A program made the position numbers and the translations under genes. DNA of 64,000 nucleotides, taken from SZUA-430 sp965227535. Its GTDB lineage: Bacteria; Pseudomonadota; Alphaproteobacteria; Micropepsales; Micropepsaceae. Below the pieces are notes generated by a model. It saw only the letters and a list, made by a program, of their open reading frames with translations, was not told the DNA's origin and did no database searches. The stretch spans positions 3,162,001 to 3,226,000 of the forward strand of contig OZ245761.1 in NCBI GenBank assembly GCA_965227535.1, read 5' to 3'. This document shows, one piece after another, positions 1 to 7,719 of the stretch (position 1 is the stretch's first letter; every line of letters starts with the position of its first letter).

Positions 1-192
1 GCCACGCTCGATCAGCGCGCGAATTGCTTCTGACCGGCCGAGCGGTGGCGTCTGTTTTTCGCCCCATGCCTCAACCCTTGTTGTCAGCGATGTCGGCAAC
101 CGGATCGCTGATGGCTGCAAAAGTTCATTCTCGGGCTTCGGCGGTCTGCCGCGGCCTCTCTTTTTTTGAACTACGCTTATTGCTTTGGTCAT
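1..192 (-). CDS. Ribbon-helix-helix-like DNA-binding protein, partial (runs off left edge)
   Basis: An open frame starts with ATG at 192 on the minus strand and is still open at base 1, giving 64 visible residues. A basic Lys/Arg/Gly-rich N-terminus with a GRGRPPKP motif is followed by IRLPTSLTTRVEAWGE and then GRSEAIRALIERG. That is the strand-helix-helix pattern of small ribbon-helix-helix repressors and antitoxins (a short beta strand with alternating polar residues, then two helices ending in SEAIRALIE). It diverges from the gene starting at 275, so it may regulate the element's early region. The C-terminus is outside the window. A plus-strand frame over the same bases looks like its shadow. 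Confidence 0.7.
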   Translation of the reverse strand, partial: MTKAISVVQKKRGRGRPPKPENELLQPSAIRLPTSLTTRVEAWGEKQTPPLGRSEAIRALIERG

Positions 193-274
193 ATTATTGG
201 AGTACACAAAAAGCAGGCGGAAGGGAAGCGCGAACTTCCCGACCGCCCTAACTCAAACCAAGAGGTAGAAGCTC

Positions 275-655
275 ATGGCTCAAGCTAAGCAGAAGACTAT
301 CGGCCGCCCGACCGAGGCGGAAGACGACCTCAGCCTAAAACTAGGCAAGGTTCTGGGCATTCTGTCGGTATGCGCAATCGCATCGCGCTCGATGGAAGGG
401 GAAGGCGATCAAATCGGCTGGGCCCTCGAAGCGGCGCGCGGCATCTTGGACGATTGCCATCCGCACTTGGAGACGATCGGCGAAGCATTGGCGGCGGCAT
501 ATCCGTCGCCGGGCGCACTCGCGTTGGAAGTGAGTGCCAAGCCAGCGATGAGCGGGGCGAAGCGCGGACGCAAGCCTAGGTTGGTGCAGCCCAAGACCGC
601 CAACGACGGCGGCGCGCTCGAACACCCCCTAACATTAGGGGATGCCGCACAATGA
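275..655 (+). CDS. Hypothetical protein, phage-element type
   Basis: The 126-aa product starts at ATG 275 with AGAGG eight bases upstream. I do not recognise a family. The N-terminus is polar (a KQKTIGRPTEAED stretch), the middle (residues 22-75) is predicted helical, and the tail is basic with a KRGRKPRL segment resembling an AT-hook-like GRKP motif. Its stop overlaps the start of the next gene by four bases, and two further genes follow with similar overlaps, so 275-1112 is probably one transcript. No membrane segment or signal peptide is visible. A DNA-associated role is only a guess from the basic tail. Confidence 0.6.
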   Translation: MAQAKQKTIGRPTEAEDDLSLKLGKVLGILSVCAIASRSMEGEGDQIGWALEAARGILDDCHPHLETIGEALAAAYPSPGALALEVSAKPAMSGAKRGRKPRLVQPKTANDGGALEHPLTLGDAAQ

Positions 656-927
656 TGCGGGCACCGAGGAAGACGCCGCGCGAGCGTCTGGAAGCGGCGA
701 TTGAGCGGGCCATTGCCGCGCTCGACACCTTGGACGGCGATGCGGACTTCGAGCCTGAGGCCGATTGCTGCGAGGCTTGTGACGACAGTCTGGCACCCAT
801 TCCGCAGGGCCTCACCGTGGCATGGGTGGCGACCGACCCGAGCGACGATGAACCCGACCTGGGATGGACGCCTGACGGCGTGTTCGGCAACACCGACGAC
901 CGCGAAGCCGTGGAGCATGCGCTATGA
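652..927 (+). CDS. Hypothetical acidic protein
   Basis: This 91-aa protein overlaps the preceding gene by four bases (ATGA-type coupling) and overlaps the next gene the same way. A basic N-terminus (RAPRKTPRERLEAAIERAIAAL) leads into a strongly acidic body with CCEAC and repeated Asp/Glu, ending in LGWTPDGVFGNTDDRE. Small acidic proteins with an LGW motif are common among prophage genes of Rhizobiales and relatives, but no function is known to me. The three clustered cysteines could bind a metal; that is inference. Confidence 0.6.
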   Translation: MMRAPRKTPRERLEAAIERAIAALDTLDGDADFEPEADCCEACDDSLAPIPQGLTVAWVATDPSDDEPDLGWTPDGVFGNTDDREAVEHAL

Positions 928-1112
928 CCTCGCGCCATGACATCGAAGAACGCCAGCGGGCGCGCGCTCTGCTGGCGGCTGCCTGCGCCCTTCTCTTGGG
1001 CGACCACGTACCGGACCAACGGTTGGCCGATGCCTACGACACAGCGGCCGATGCCGCGGCGATCGTTGCCAGGCTGCAATCCGGGCGGGAGATCACACGG
1101 CGGGCGGCGTGA
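924..1112 (+). CDS. Hypothetical small protein
   Basis: A 62-aa product whose ATG overlaps the previous stop, so translation is probably coupled. It is Ala/Arg/Asp-rich, likely all-helical, and has no recognised motif. It is the last gene of the 275-1112 group. The following 154 bp (1113-1266) contain no gene I can support. Confidence 0.5.
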   Translation: MTSRHDIEERQRARALLAAACALLLGDHVPDQRLADAYDTAADAAAIVARLQSGREITRRAA

Positions 1113-1266
1113 CTGTCGACAGAAGTGACGAGTTGCGAGGGGCGCGGTCGCAAGCCGCGCCTTTCGATATACTGAATGGGGCCGGCTAGGGTAGCTCCCG
1201 AAACATCCGTTTCCGCACGGATCGCCGCGCCTCTCACCTGCGGGCACGCCAGCGGAGGCGTACACA

Positions 1267-1824
1267 ATGGCGCGGAAGCCAAGCGGCCGGCCGACTGGCC
1301 GCCCGACAAAGAAGCAGGCCAGCGCACTCGCACGCCCTGACTATCCGATAGTGGTTTGGCCCTATGGCTCGCCGCGGGGATCGAATGGCTATGTCGCTGT
1401 TGTTCCGCATGTGTCGGGATTGCGAGCGGAAGCAATGGACGTTGCGACAGCCATCGCTCGGGTCGAAACACAGTTTGCGAAGTGGCTAGCGTCAACGCCG
1501 CCGCGTGATCGCCCCACGCTCTCTGAACTCTATTTGTCAATGCACCCCGGCTCACCGATCGAGCGCCTTGACGATAGGCGGCAGTTTGAGGCGGTGCAGT
1601 TTGAAGGTGAGGCCCTGGCGAAAAACGGCTCCGCCTACGGCGGCTTCTGGGGCGTGCCACCGACAGAAATCGCAGAGCGCTTCACCAGTCCGAGCGGGAA
1701 GATGCTTCTTCACGAAAGGACAGTCGAACGTTGGCGAGAGGGGGTTGCCTACAAAGTTGCGAGCATGAGCGAGGCCCGGCAACGTGGATGGAAGCCAAAG
1801 CCGATCAAGGCTCCCGACAAATAA
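1267..1824 (+). CDS. Hypothetical protein
   Basis: The 185-aa protein starts at ATG 1267 with GGAGG about eight bases upstream. The N-terminus is basic and Gly/Pro/Thr-rich (KPSGRPTGRPTKKQ). The middle (residues 20-80) alternates hydrophobic and polar residues, and the C-terminal third contains a possible HTH-like helix pair (ERTVERWREGVAYK). It stands between the small-gene cluster and the AlpA-like gene on the same strand. I do not recognise a family. A DNA-binding role is suggested weakly by the basic N-terminus and the ERTVERWR segment. Confidence 0.55.
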   Translation: MARKPSGRPTGRPTKKQASALARPDYPIVVWPYGSPRGSNGYVAVVPHVSGLRAEAMDVATAIARVETQFAKWLASTPPRDRPTLSELYLSMHPGSPIERLDDRRQFEAVQFEGEALAKNGSAYGGFWGVPPTEIAERFTSPSGKMLLHERTVERWREGVAYKVASMSEARQRGWKPKPIKAPDK

Positions 1825-1902
1825 GGGACACTTTAACGCCGTAGAACGCTCGCCGCCCTTCGTCGCTAATCGCTCTCGTTGTGCCTAACGAGAGAGGTTC
1901 CC

Positions 1903-2145
1903 ATGAGTTTGGATAGCGCTATCGAGGCTACCCCTGCCGCGCGCGCATCGGCGCAAAGCCCTGTTCTGAGAACGCCGCAGGCAGCGGCTTATCTGCAAAT
2001 GTCTGTCGGTTGGCTCAAGGCCAACAGGCGCGAAAAGAGCGGCGGCGAGCAAGTGCCGTTCATCCGCGTTGGTGGCCGCATCGTGGCGTATCGCCAGGCT
2101 GACCTCGACGACTTTCTCGCCGGCCGCAAGAAAGCGGCGGCGTGA
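1903..2145 (+). CDS. AlpA/excisionase-like helix-turn-helix protein
   Basis: This 80-aa protein has the winged-HTH layout of the MerR-like AlpA/Xis group: LRTPQAAAYLQMSVGWLKANRR forms the HTH, followed by VPFIRVGGRIVAYRQADLDDFLAGRK, the typical wing and second helix. Such proteins act as excisionases or as activators of integrase and early genes in integrated elements. I chose ATG 1903, which has GAGAGG just upstream, rather than the upstream in-frame start at 1879. Its place ahead of the primase-type genes fits an early regulatory gene. Confidence 0.8.
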   Translation: MSLDSAIEATPAARASAQSPVLRTPQAAAYLQMSVGWLKANRREKSGGEQVPFIRVGGRIVAYRQADLDDFLAGRKKAAA

Positions 2146-2250
2146 CACTCGCCAATTCCCACACCATCGAAAGCAAAAGCCACGCGCAGGGGCTCAACCC
2201 GCACGTGGCTCAAAGTGCTTTTGCTCACATCCCGGCAAGGATTGAACGCA

Positions 2251-2499
2251 GTGCAATTATCAAATCTCACGCGAGATGGGAAGCGCGGCACGCGCGGACC
2301 ATCGACCAACATCGTCTATCTGCCCCGTCCATTGACTCACGACCCGGCCGAAATCCAAGCCGGGCGGCGGCGGGCGGCCCAAGCCTATCGCGAGGCCAGG
2401 ACGCCAGCCGAGCGCGGCCGTGCGCTCGTGTGGTCGAATCACTGGCGGCAGCTGAACGCGCACGCGCGGGCATTGCGGTCCTTCGGGTTGGTTCGGTGA
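2251..2499 (+). CDS. Hypothetical phage-type protein
   Basis: The frame encodes NIVYLPRPLTHDP followed by AQAYREARTPAERGRALVWS, a pattern seen in small prophage proteins located just before primase genes. GTG 2251 is preferred because AAGGA lies nine bases upstream. An earlier GTG at 2215 is in frame but has no good ribosome site. The product is about 82 aa, basic and helical, without membrane segments. A competing frame at 2142-2510 on the same strand is Ser/Ala/Arg-rich and non-protein-like. Function unknown. Confidence 0.55.
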   Translation: MQLSNLTRDGKRGTRGPSTNIVYLPRPLTHDPAEIQAGRRRAAQAYREARTPAERGRALVWSNHWRQLNAHARALRSFGLVR

Positions 2500-2506
2500 G
2501 GGCGGC

Positions 2507-2824
2507 ATGAGAGGCGAAATCGATTTCAAACAAATTGCAGAGGCGGCCCGCCCTCACTTGCCCGAACTCGTGGCGCGCTGGCTCCCTGCCGGGCGTCGCG
2601 ACGGTGCGTTGTGGCGTTGCGGATCGATCGACGGAAGCCCGGGCCAATCGCTCGCGGTCACGATCGCCGGGCCGCGTGCCGGCCGTTTCGTCGACTTCGC
2701 AGACGATCGCGTGAAGGGCGCCGATGCCATCGCGCTCGCGGCGGCCGTCTTCAACCTGCCTCAGATCGAGGCCGCCAAGCGCGTCGCGAACATGCTCGGC
2801 ATTGAGACGGGGGGCGGCCGATGA
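2507..2824 (+). CDS. Primase N-terminal-like protein without zinc cysteines
   Basis: The 105-aa product resembles the N-terminal part of phage primases that precedes Toprim: a start helix (FKQIAEAARPHLPELVARWLP), a WRCGSIDGSPGQSLAV strand region, then GRFVDFADDRVKGADAIALAA, the conserved block linking primase zinc-type domains to the next helix. The usual set of four zinc ligands is missing; only one Cys is present. It overlaps the Toprim/DUF3987 gene by four bases, so the two proteins are likely translated together and act as a split primase. Partner function is inferred from this overlap. Confidence 0.65.
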   Translation: MRGEIDFKQIAEAARPHLPELVARWLPAGRRDGALWRCGSIDGSPGQSLAVTIAGPRAGRFVDFADDRVKGADAIALAAAVFNLPQIEAAKRVANMLGIETGGGR

Positions 2825-4992
2825 CCGCTCTACACGCAAGCGCCGACCCTTTCGCGCCCGTCACGGGCAAAGCCCCCTCAACGGCTAACGGGCATGACGC
2901 AGCGTGGCGCCCAATCGTTCCCATTCCGACCGACGCGCCGCGCACCATCCCCGGGCACCCACTCGGCAAACCATCGGGGCAGTGGTTCTATCGCGATGAG
3001 ACGGCCACGCTCATGATGATGGTTCGCCGCTTCGACGCGCAGGACGGCAAGAAGGAATTCCGGCCCTACACGTACTGCGAAGACGGACACGGCCGGCGCG
3101 AGTGGCGCGCGCAAGGTCTCGACTCCCCGCGCCCGCTCTACGGCCTTGAGCGTCTGGCAGCCCGCCCTGGGCCGGTGCTTGTTGTCGAGGGCGAGAAGAC
3201 CGCCGACGCCGCACGCAACATCTTCCCGGATCGAGTGTGCATCACGTCTGCCGGCGGATCAGCGGGCGCCCGTCATGCCGATTGGTCCCCGCTCGCTGGG
3301 CGCCATGTCACGCTGTGGCCCGACAATGACGACCCCGGCAAGCGATACGTGGTCGAGGCGGCCGAACAGATCGCAGCCGCGGGCGCGTTGAGCGTTCGCG
3401 TTGTAAAGGTGCCAAGCGATTGGCCGCGCGGTTGGGACTTGGCGGACGAATTGCCCGCAGGCGTCTCGACTGGCGTCTATGTCGAGATGATCGAGGCCGC
3501 TGGCTCGGTCGGTGGCGTGCAAGACGCGATTGACCTCTCGCCCTTGCGGGATGGCAGAAGCGAGCCGCCAACATTGCCCATCGACCTATTCGGCGCGTGG
3601 TCCGATTGGATCGAGCGCGCCGCCGAAGCTGCCAACGCGCCGGCCGATTACGTCGCTGCCTCGCTCTTGGCGGGGGCGGCGGGCGTGATCGGAAACTCGC
3701 GCTGGGCGGAAGCGTGGCACGGGTGGAGCGAGCCGCCGACGCTTTGGATTGGGGCCGTAGGCGATCCCAGCTCGGGCAAATCCCCGAGCGCCGATTTCAT
3801 GCTCGCGGCAATGCGGCAAATCGAGAAAGAGGAATTGACCAAATTCGAGCCGGAGCGATTGAGGCACGAAGCCCGGCGCGAGATGGCCGAAGCCGCAACC
3901 GCGCAGTGGAAAGATGCGGTGAAGGTGGCGGCGAAGCAGGGGGCGAAGCCGCCGCTTAAGCCCGATCATGCCAACACACCCGACGACCTCTCGCCCCCGC
4001 GCATCATCTTGCAGGATGTGACGCCGGAAGCATCGGCGGCCGTTCTGGCGGCGAACCCTCGCGGGATTTTCAACACGCGCGATGAATTGAGCGGATGGCT
4101 TGGCGGGATGGACCGTTACAACGCCGGGGGCGAGCGCAGTTATTGGATTGAGGCTTACGGCGGGCGCCAGTACCGCGTTGACCGCAAGGGCGGAAAATCG
4201 TTCACGATCCCACGCCTGACAATCTCCATTTTCGGCGGTCTTCAACCTGCGAAGTTCACTTCGCTCGTTGGTGACACTGACGATGACGGGCTCGCGGCGC
4301 GGTTCTTGTGGGTGTGGCCACAGGCCCGGCCGTTCGCCAGACCGAAGCGCACGCACGACCCGGCGCGCGTGCTCGACGCCTTTAGGCGTCTGCGCGCGCT
4401 GCCGATGATTGAAGACGAACACGGCCCCCGCCCCGTCTACGTTCGTTGCACAGAGGAAGCCGCCGACATCCTCGCGGAGTGGCGCACCGAGCACCAAGCC
4501 ACCGTGTCCTACGGCGGGAGCCTTATGAATTCGTGGCGCGGCAAGGGTGGCGGTCACGTACTGCGTCTGGCGCTCGTGCTCGAATTCCTCGAATGGGCAT
4601 ATGTGGGCGAAGGCGATCAGCCGGCGGCGATCAGCGGCGCGGCAGTGATGCGAGCCGCGGCTCTCTATTCCGATTATCTGTTGCCGATGGCGCAGCGCGT
4701 CTTTGGTGATGCGGGCTTGCCTGAAAGCGAGCGCGACGCCGGGGCGGTGGCGCAATACATCAGGGCGACGCGGCCGGAATTCATTCACGTCCGAAACGAC
4801 ATCTACCGCAAGCGCGTCGGCGGGATTTCCGATGCCTCACGCGCGCAGCGTGCAATTGACGGGCTCGTTGAGGCGGGGTGGTTGTTCGATGCCGCGTCGC
4901 GAGATGGCCCGAACGCCGGGCGACGGAAAAACCTCTACAGCGTCAATCCGGCCCTTTGGGATGCGATCAAGGGAGCGCGCGCCAATGGGTAA
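2821..4992 (+). CDS. Toprim-DUF3987 primase-helicase of phage/plasmid type
   Basis: The 723-aa protein combines two modules. Residues about 100-210 form a Toprim-like domain, with the acidic VLVVEGEKTAD block near 119 and WPDNDDPG near 165. Residues about 250-640 are a DUF3987 ATPase module, with Walker A GDPSSGKSP near 315 and a Walker B/sensor region around LTISIFGGLQP. A C-terminal winged-helix-like part includes IRATRPEFIHVRNDIYR. Such proteins prime and unwind DNA for replication of phages, plasmids and integrated elements. It is coupled to the small primase-like gene upstream and overlaps the next gene by eight bases. Family assignment is by motif; enzymatic activity is inferred. Confidence 0.88.
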   Translation: MTALHASADPFAPVTGKAPSTANGHDAAWRPIVPIPTDAPRTIPGHPLGKPSGQWFYRDETATLMMMVRRFDAQDGKKEFRPYTYCEDGHGRREWRAQGLDSPRPLYGLERLAARPGPVLVVEGEKTADAARNIFPDRVCITSAGGSAGARHADWSPLAGRHVTLWPDNDDPGKRYVVEAAEQIAAAGALSVRVVKVPSDWPRGWDLADELPAGVSTGVYVEMIEAAGSVGGVQDAIDLSPLRDGRSEPPTLPIDLFGAWSDWIERAAEAANAPADYVAASLLAGAAGVIGNSRWAEAWHGWSEPPTLWIGAVGDPSSGKSPSADFMLAAMRQIEKEELTKFEPERLRHEARREMAEAATAQWKDAVKVAAKQGAKPPLKPDHANTPDDLSPPRIILQDVTPEASAAVLAANPRGIFNTRDELSGWLGGMDRYNAGGERSYWIEAYGGRQYRVDRKGGKSFTIPRLTISIFGGLQPAKFTSLVGDTDDDGLAARFLWVWPQARPFARPKRTHDPARVLDAFRRLRALPMIEDEHGPRPVYVRCTEEAADILAEWRTEHQATVSYGGSLMNSWRGKGGGHVLRLALVLEFLEWAYVGEGDQPAAISGAAVMRAAALYSDYLLPMAQRVFGDAGLPESERDAGAVAQYIRATRPEFIHVRNDIYRKRVGGISDASRAQRAIDGLVEAGWLFDAASRDGPNAGRRKNLYSVNPALWDAIKGARANG

Positions 4993-5401
4993 GTGGCTCG
5001 ATCGCGCGCGACAGCAAACGACGCCGCGCAGCCGGTCAACGTCGTTGGCGACTAAACCGCTACCCCCTGCCGAGGGCTTGGGGTGGGACTCGGAATGCTG
5101 GCGTGCGTTCTTCGATGAGCGGGCCGGGATCGCTGAATATGACGGGGGCGAACCGCGCCGCGAAGCAGAGCGGCAAGCGTTCGAGCATTGCGTCGCGCAC
5201 TGGCTTGCAACCAACCCGCCCGAGCTAGTTTCGGGGACAGCGTGTGTGCATTGCGATGGCGAAGCCCAAGAGGGCGAAGCCATCGCGCTCGCGACCGATT
5301 GCGAGGCGCGCATTCACTCACGATGCCACCCGGCATTTCTGGCGGCCCGCCGATCGGCAGCCGTCGAGTCATTGGCACGGCTCGGGATCAAGAGGATTTG
5401 A
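4985..5401 (+). CDS. Hypothetical CxxC protein
   Basis: A 138-aa product beginning at ATG 4985, inside the end of the primase-helicase gene in another frame. A longer frame from 4703 would lie almost wholly over that gene and is rejected. A conserved-looking block (LGWDSECWRAFFDERAGIAEYDGG) is followed by ACVHCDGEAQEG and a later Cys/His pair in HSRCHPAFL, which together could form a small zinc knuckle. The same overall plan occurs in small prophage proteins beside DUF3987 genes. No function is known. Confidence 0.65.
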   Translation: MGKWLDRARQQTTPRSRSTSLATKPLPPAEGLGWDSECWRAFFDERAGIAEYDGGEPRREAERQAFEHCVAHWLATNPPELVSGTACVHCDGEAQEGEAIALATDCEARIHSRCHPAFLAARRSAAVESLARLGIKRI

Positions 5402-5406
5402 GGGAC

Positions 5407-5826
5407 ATGATGCAATTTCCAGTGGTCGACTACCCAGCCGCAAAAGTTGAGCGAATGCGCGCGAACGCCGATCGCCTCGACTGGGCCAAAGGTTACGCGG
5501 AAGGGCTCGACGAATTTGAGCGCGTTCTCGGCTATCCACGCGCTGAAGCTGAACTGTGGGCGTACAAGGCAACGATTTGGTGGTGGTTGCATGTGAACCC
5601 GCCGACCCCAAGCCAGCGCTGTTGCCAGAAGTGCGGTGAGCCGCAGGGCGATGCGCCGTTGATCACTCTCGAATTCGGCGACCGTGCGCGCCATTGGGTG
5701 CACGCCGCTTGCCAATACGAATTTCAGTTGGATCGCCTATTCGAAGCCATCGGCGCGCTTAAGTGCGAAGGCGTTCCCGCCCCCGCAAAGTTGGTCGCAA
5801 TGGCCGAAAAAAGAAAGGACGCCTAA
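5407..5826 (+). CDS. Hypothetical zinc-knuckle-like protein
   Basis: The start at ATG 5407 has GAGG just upstream and lies six bases after the previous stop, giving 139 aa. The N-terminal half is helical (VERMRANADRLDWAKGYAEGL). The middle has CCQKCGEPQGD and the later segment HWVHAACQYEF supplies another Cys and His pair, suggesting a metal site like the one in the preceding gene. Upstream in-frame sequence back to 5188 overlaps the previous gene and lacks a good start. It is directly followed, with no gap, by the first virion-like gene. Confidence 0.65.
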   Translation: MMQFPVVDYPAAKVERMRANADRLDWAKGYAEGLDEFERVLGYPRAEAELWAYKATIWWWLHVNPPTPSQRCCQKCGEPQGDAPLITLEFGDRARHWVHAACQYEFQLDRLFEAIGALKCEGVPAPAKLVAMAEKRKDA

Positions 5827-7719
5827 ATGCCCATGCTCGCCTCTACGATGATGGCAGGCCCCCGCCGCATGCTGACGCGTCCGAAGGAATTGCAGCAGAC
5901 CTTGCGGGAGCCGCCGCCGCGGGCAGTTGCAGCGAACGGACGGAGCCCCGAGGACATCAAGCGCGAACGCGAAGAAGCTCAGCGCATGATGGCTGCAGGT
6001 TCCGACTACTCGCCGATTCAACATTGGAGCCAAGGTGTTGCGCGCGTCGTCAACGCTGGGCTGGGCGCATGGCAGGACGCGCGGCTACGTCGCGAAGAGA
6101 CCGACCAGCGCAAGAGCGCGACCGATCGCATCACAGCGTTGCTGGCGGGGATCAATCCGCAAGCGGGTCAAATGAATCCGGGCGACGGCGACTCAAAGCC
6201 AGAGCCGCGCATGCCGTGGCGGCCAAACGTCACATCGTCGTCAGGCTCGGATGCCGCGCCGACCGCCAACGCCCTGCCGTCGACATCGCCCGTGCAGGCA
6301 ACCCAGGGCGCACAGCAAACCCAACCGCCACCGGACCGCAACCGGGCGATCATTGAGGCGATGATGGATCCAGCAATCAGCCAGTGGGCGACGGAGAGTC
6401 AGAAGGCCATGCTCGCCCCGCTTTACGCCCGCGCAATGGAAACACCGGACCAGCAACGCGCTCGCGCTTTGCAAACGCAGAAGCTCGAACGCGAGGCGAG
6501 CGGTGCGACCGACAACATGCGTGAATACGATTGGGCGGTGCAAAACGGCTTCAAGGGCTCGCCCATGGATTTCATGACGACCCTTAAGCGGTCGGCCGTG
6601 ACGCCGCTTGCTGCGCAAATTCCAGGGACAGGGTTCACGGTCGATGCGCAAGGGAACATCGTGCCAGGCGGTGGAGGCGCGCAGCAGCCGCAACCGCCGC
6701 AGCCGATGCCAGCGCCGACGACGCAGCCCCCAGCGGCAGGGCCGCCGATGGCTGACGGAGGTGGCGTTTCGCGTTTCAGTCCGACATCGGCAGAACGCGC
6801 GCAGATGCCCGGCGCATCACCCTCGCCCACTATGCAGCCTGCGCCCGCCGCGGCGCCGATGCCTCAACCGCAAGCGCCGGCACAGTTCACGCCGACCGAT
6901 GGCGGCGGGCTCGTACCGCTCACGGGTGAAGCGTTGAAGCGCGCGAACCTGGGCAGCGCACCGACCGGTAAGCAATGGGGCATCAATCCCCAAACCGGCC
7001 AGCCCGGCCTTATGCAGATCGAAGGCTTTCAAGCTGAGATCCCGGGAGAGATCGCGGCGCGGTTCGGATTGTCGGCGGACTTTTTCAAGGACACCGATTT
7101 CATCATCGACCAAATTGAAAAGGGCGTGACGAGCGGGCTCAAGGGGCAAGCCAACCTCGCAATGGCGCGCGGTGAAGCGGGCCAAGTGTGGCGCTTAGCA
7201 TCGGACGGGTCGGATGCAATGCAGCGTTTGCTGACGGGCGCGGGTATGCCGGCGAGTGAGGCCGCCAACTACGTTGCGCGGTTCCTACCGACTTTCGGGG
7301 ATACCAAGGCCACGCAACTCGACAAGGTGAAGAACCTAACGCGACGGCTTAAGGCGATCGTTGAGACCGCGGGCCGTGGCCGCATCCCGCCCGAAGAAAT
7401 CAAGCGCATCTTGGGCGTAACCGAGGTGGGCGATCAGCGCCCGGGTGACGCGCCCGCAGGCCCCCCGCCCGAAGCGGTGCAGATGTTGGGACCGAACCCG
7501 ACGCCGCAGATGCGTAAGTATTTCGATGAGACGTTCGGGCCGGGTGCGTCTGAGCAGATCGTGCCACCGACCGGCCCCGCTGGCGGGCCGTTGATGGATG
7601 CGCCACCCATCGCGCCCGCTCCCCAGAACGTAGATCCCTACGGGCTGCATGACCTCACGCGCCAACGCGAACAGATGCAGCAGCGGCCACACCACAAAAG
7701 GATGTTGATCCGCCAATGA
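5827..7719 (+). CDS. Large Pro/Ala/Gln-rich virion-like protein
   Basis: The 630-aa protein starts at the base after the previous stop. The N-terminal 110 residues contain SDYSPIQHWSQGVARVVNAGL followed by a charged helix, a signature I associate with prophage structural or ejection genes of alphaproteobacteria. Residues about 120-190 and 275-370 are disordered, rich in Pro, Gln, Ala and Met. The part from about 380 to 545 looks folded and mixed alpha/beta. There is no signal peptide. It overlaps the next, equally phage-like gene by four bases. A virion or internal ejection role is inferred from composition, size and pairing; no enzyme motif is visible. Confidence 0.55.
   Translation: MPMLASTMMAGPRRMLTRPKELQQTLREPPPRAVAANGRSPEDIKREREEAQRMMAAGSDYSPIQHWSQGVARVVNAGLGAWQDARLRREETDQRKSATDRITALLAGINPQAGQMNPGDGDSKPEPRMPWRPNVTSSSGSDAAPTANALPSTSPVQATQGAQQTQPPPDRNRAIIEAMMDPAISQWATESQKAMLAPLYARAMETPDQQRARALQTQKLEREASGATDNMREYDWAVQNGFKGSPMDFMTTLKRSAVTPLAAQIPGTGFTVDAQGNIVPGGGGAQQPQPPQPMPAPTTQPPAAGPPMADGGGVSRFSPTSAERAQMPGASPSPTMQPAPAAAPMPQPQAPAQFTPTDGGGLVPLTGEALKRANLGSAPTGKQWGINPQTGQPGLMQIEGFQAEIPGEIAARFGLSADFFKDTDFIIDQIEKGVTSGLKGQANLAMARGEAGQVWRLASDGSDAMQRLLTGAGMPASEAANYVARFLPTFGDTKATQLDKVKNLTRRLKAIVETAGRGRIPPEEIKRILGVTEVGDQRPGDAPAGPPPEAVQMLGPNPTPQMRKYFDETFGPGASEQIVPPTGPAGGPLMDAPPIAPAPQNVDPYGLHDLTRQREQMQQRPHHKRMLIRQ

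Noticed and set aside
24..251. Plus-strand open frame of 75 aa at the left edge
   Set aside because: The minus strand encodes a clear ribbon-helix-helix-type sequence across the same bases with a normal start; the plus frame has no homologous pattern and ends oddly.
2142..2510. 122-aa frame overlapping the 2251-2499 gene
   Set aside because: Ser/Ala/Arg-rich and non-conserved, whereas the other frame shows a phage-like YLPRPLTHDP pattern and its own ribosome site.
3586..4788. 400-aa minus-strand frame opposite the primase-helicase
   Set aside because: Arg/Ala/Pro-rich antisense frame of a high-GC gene with clear domains on the other strand.
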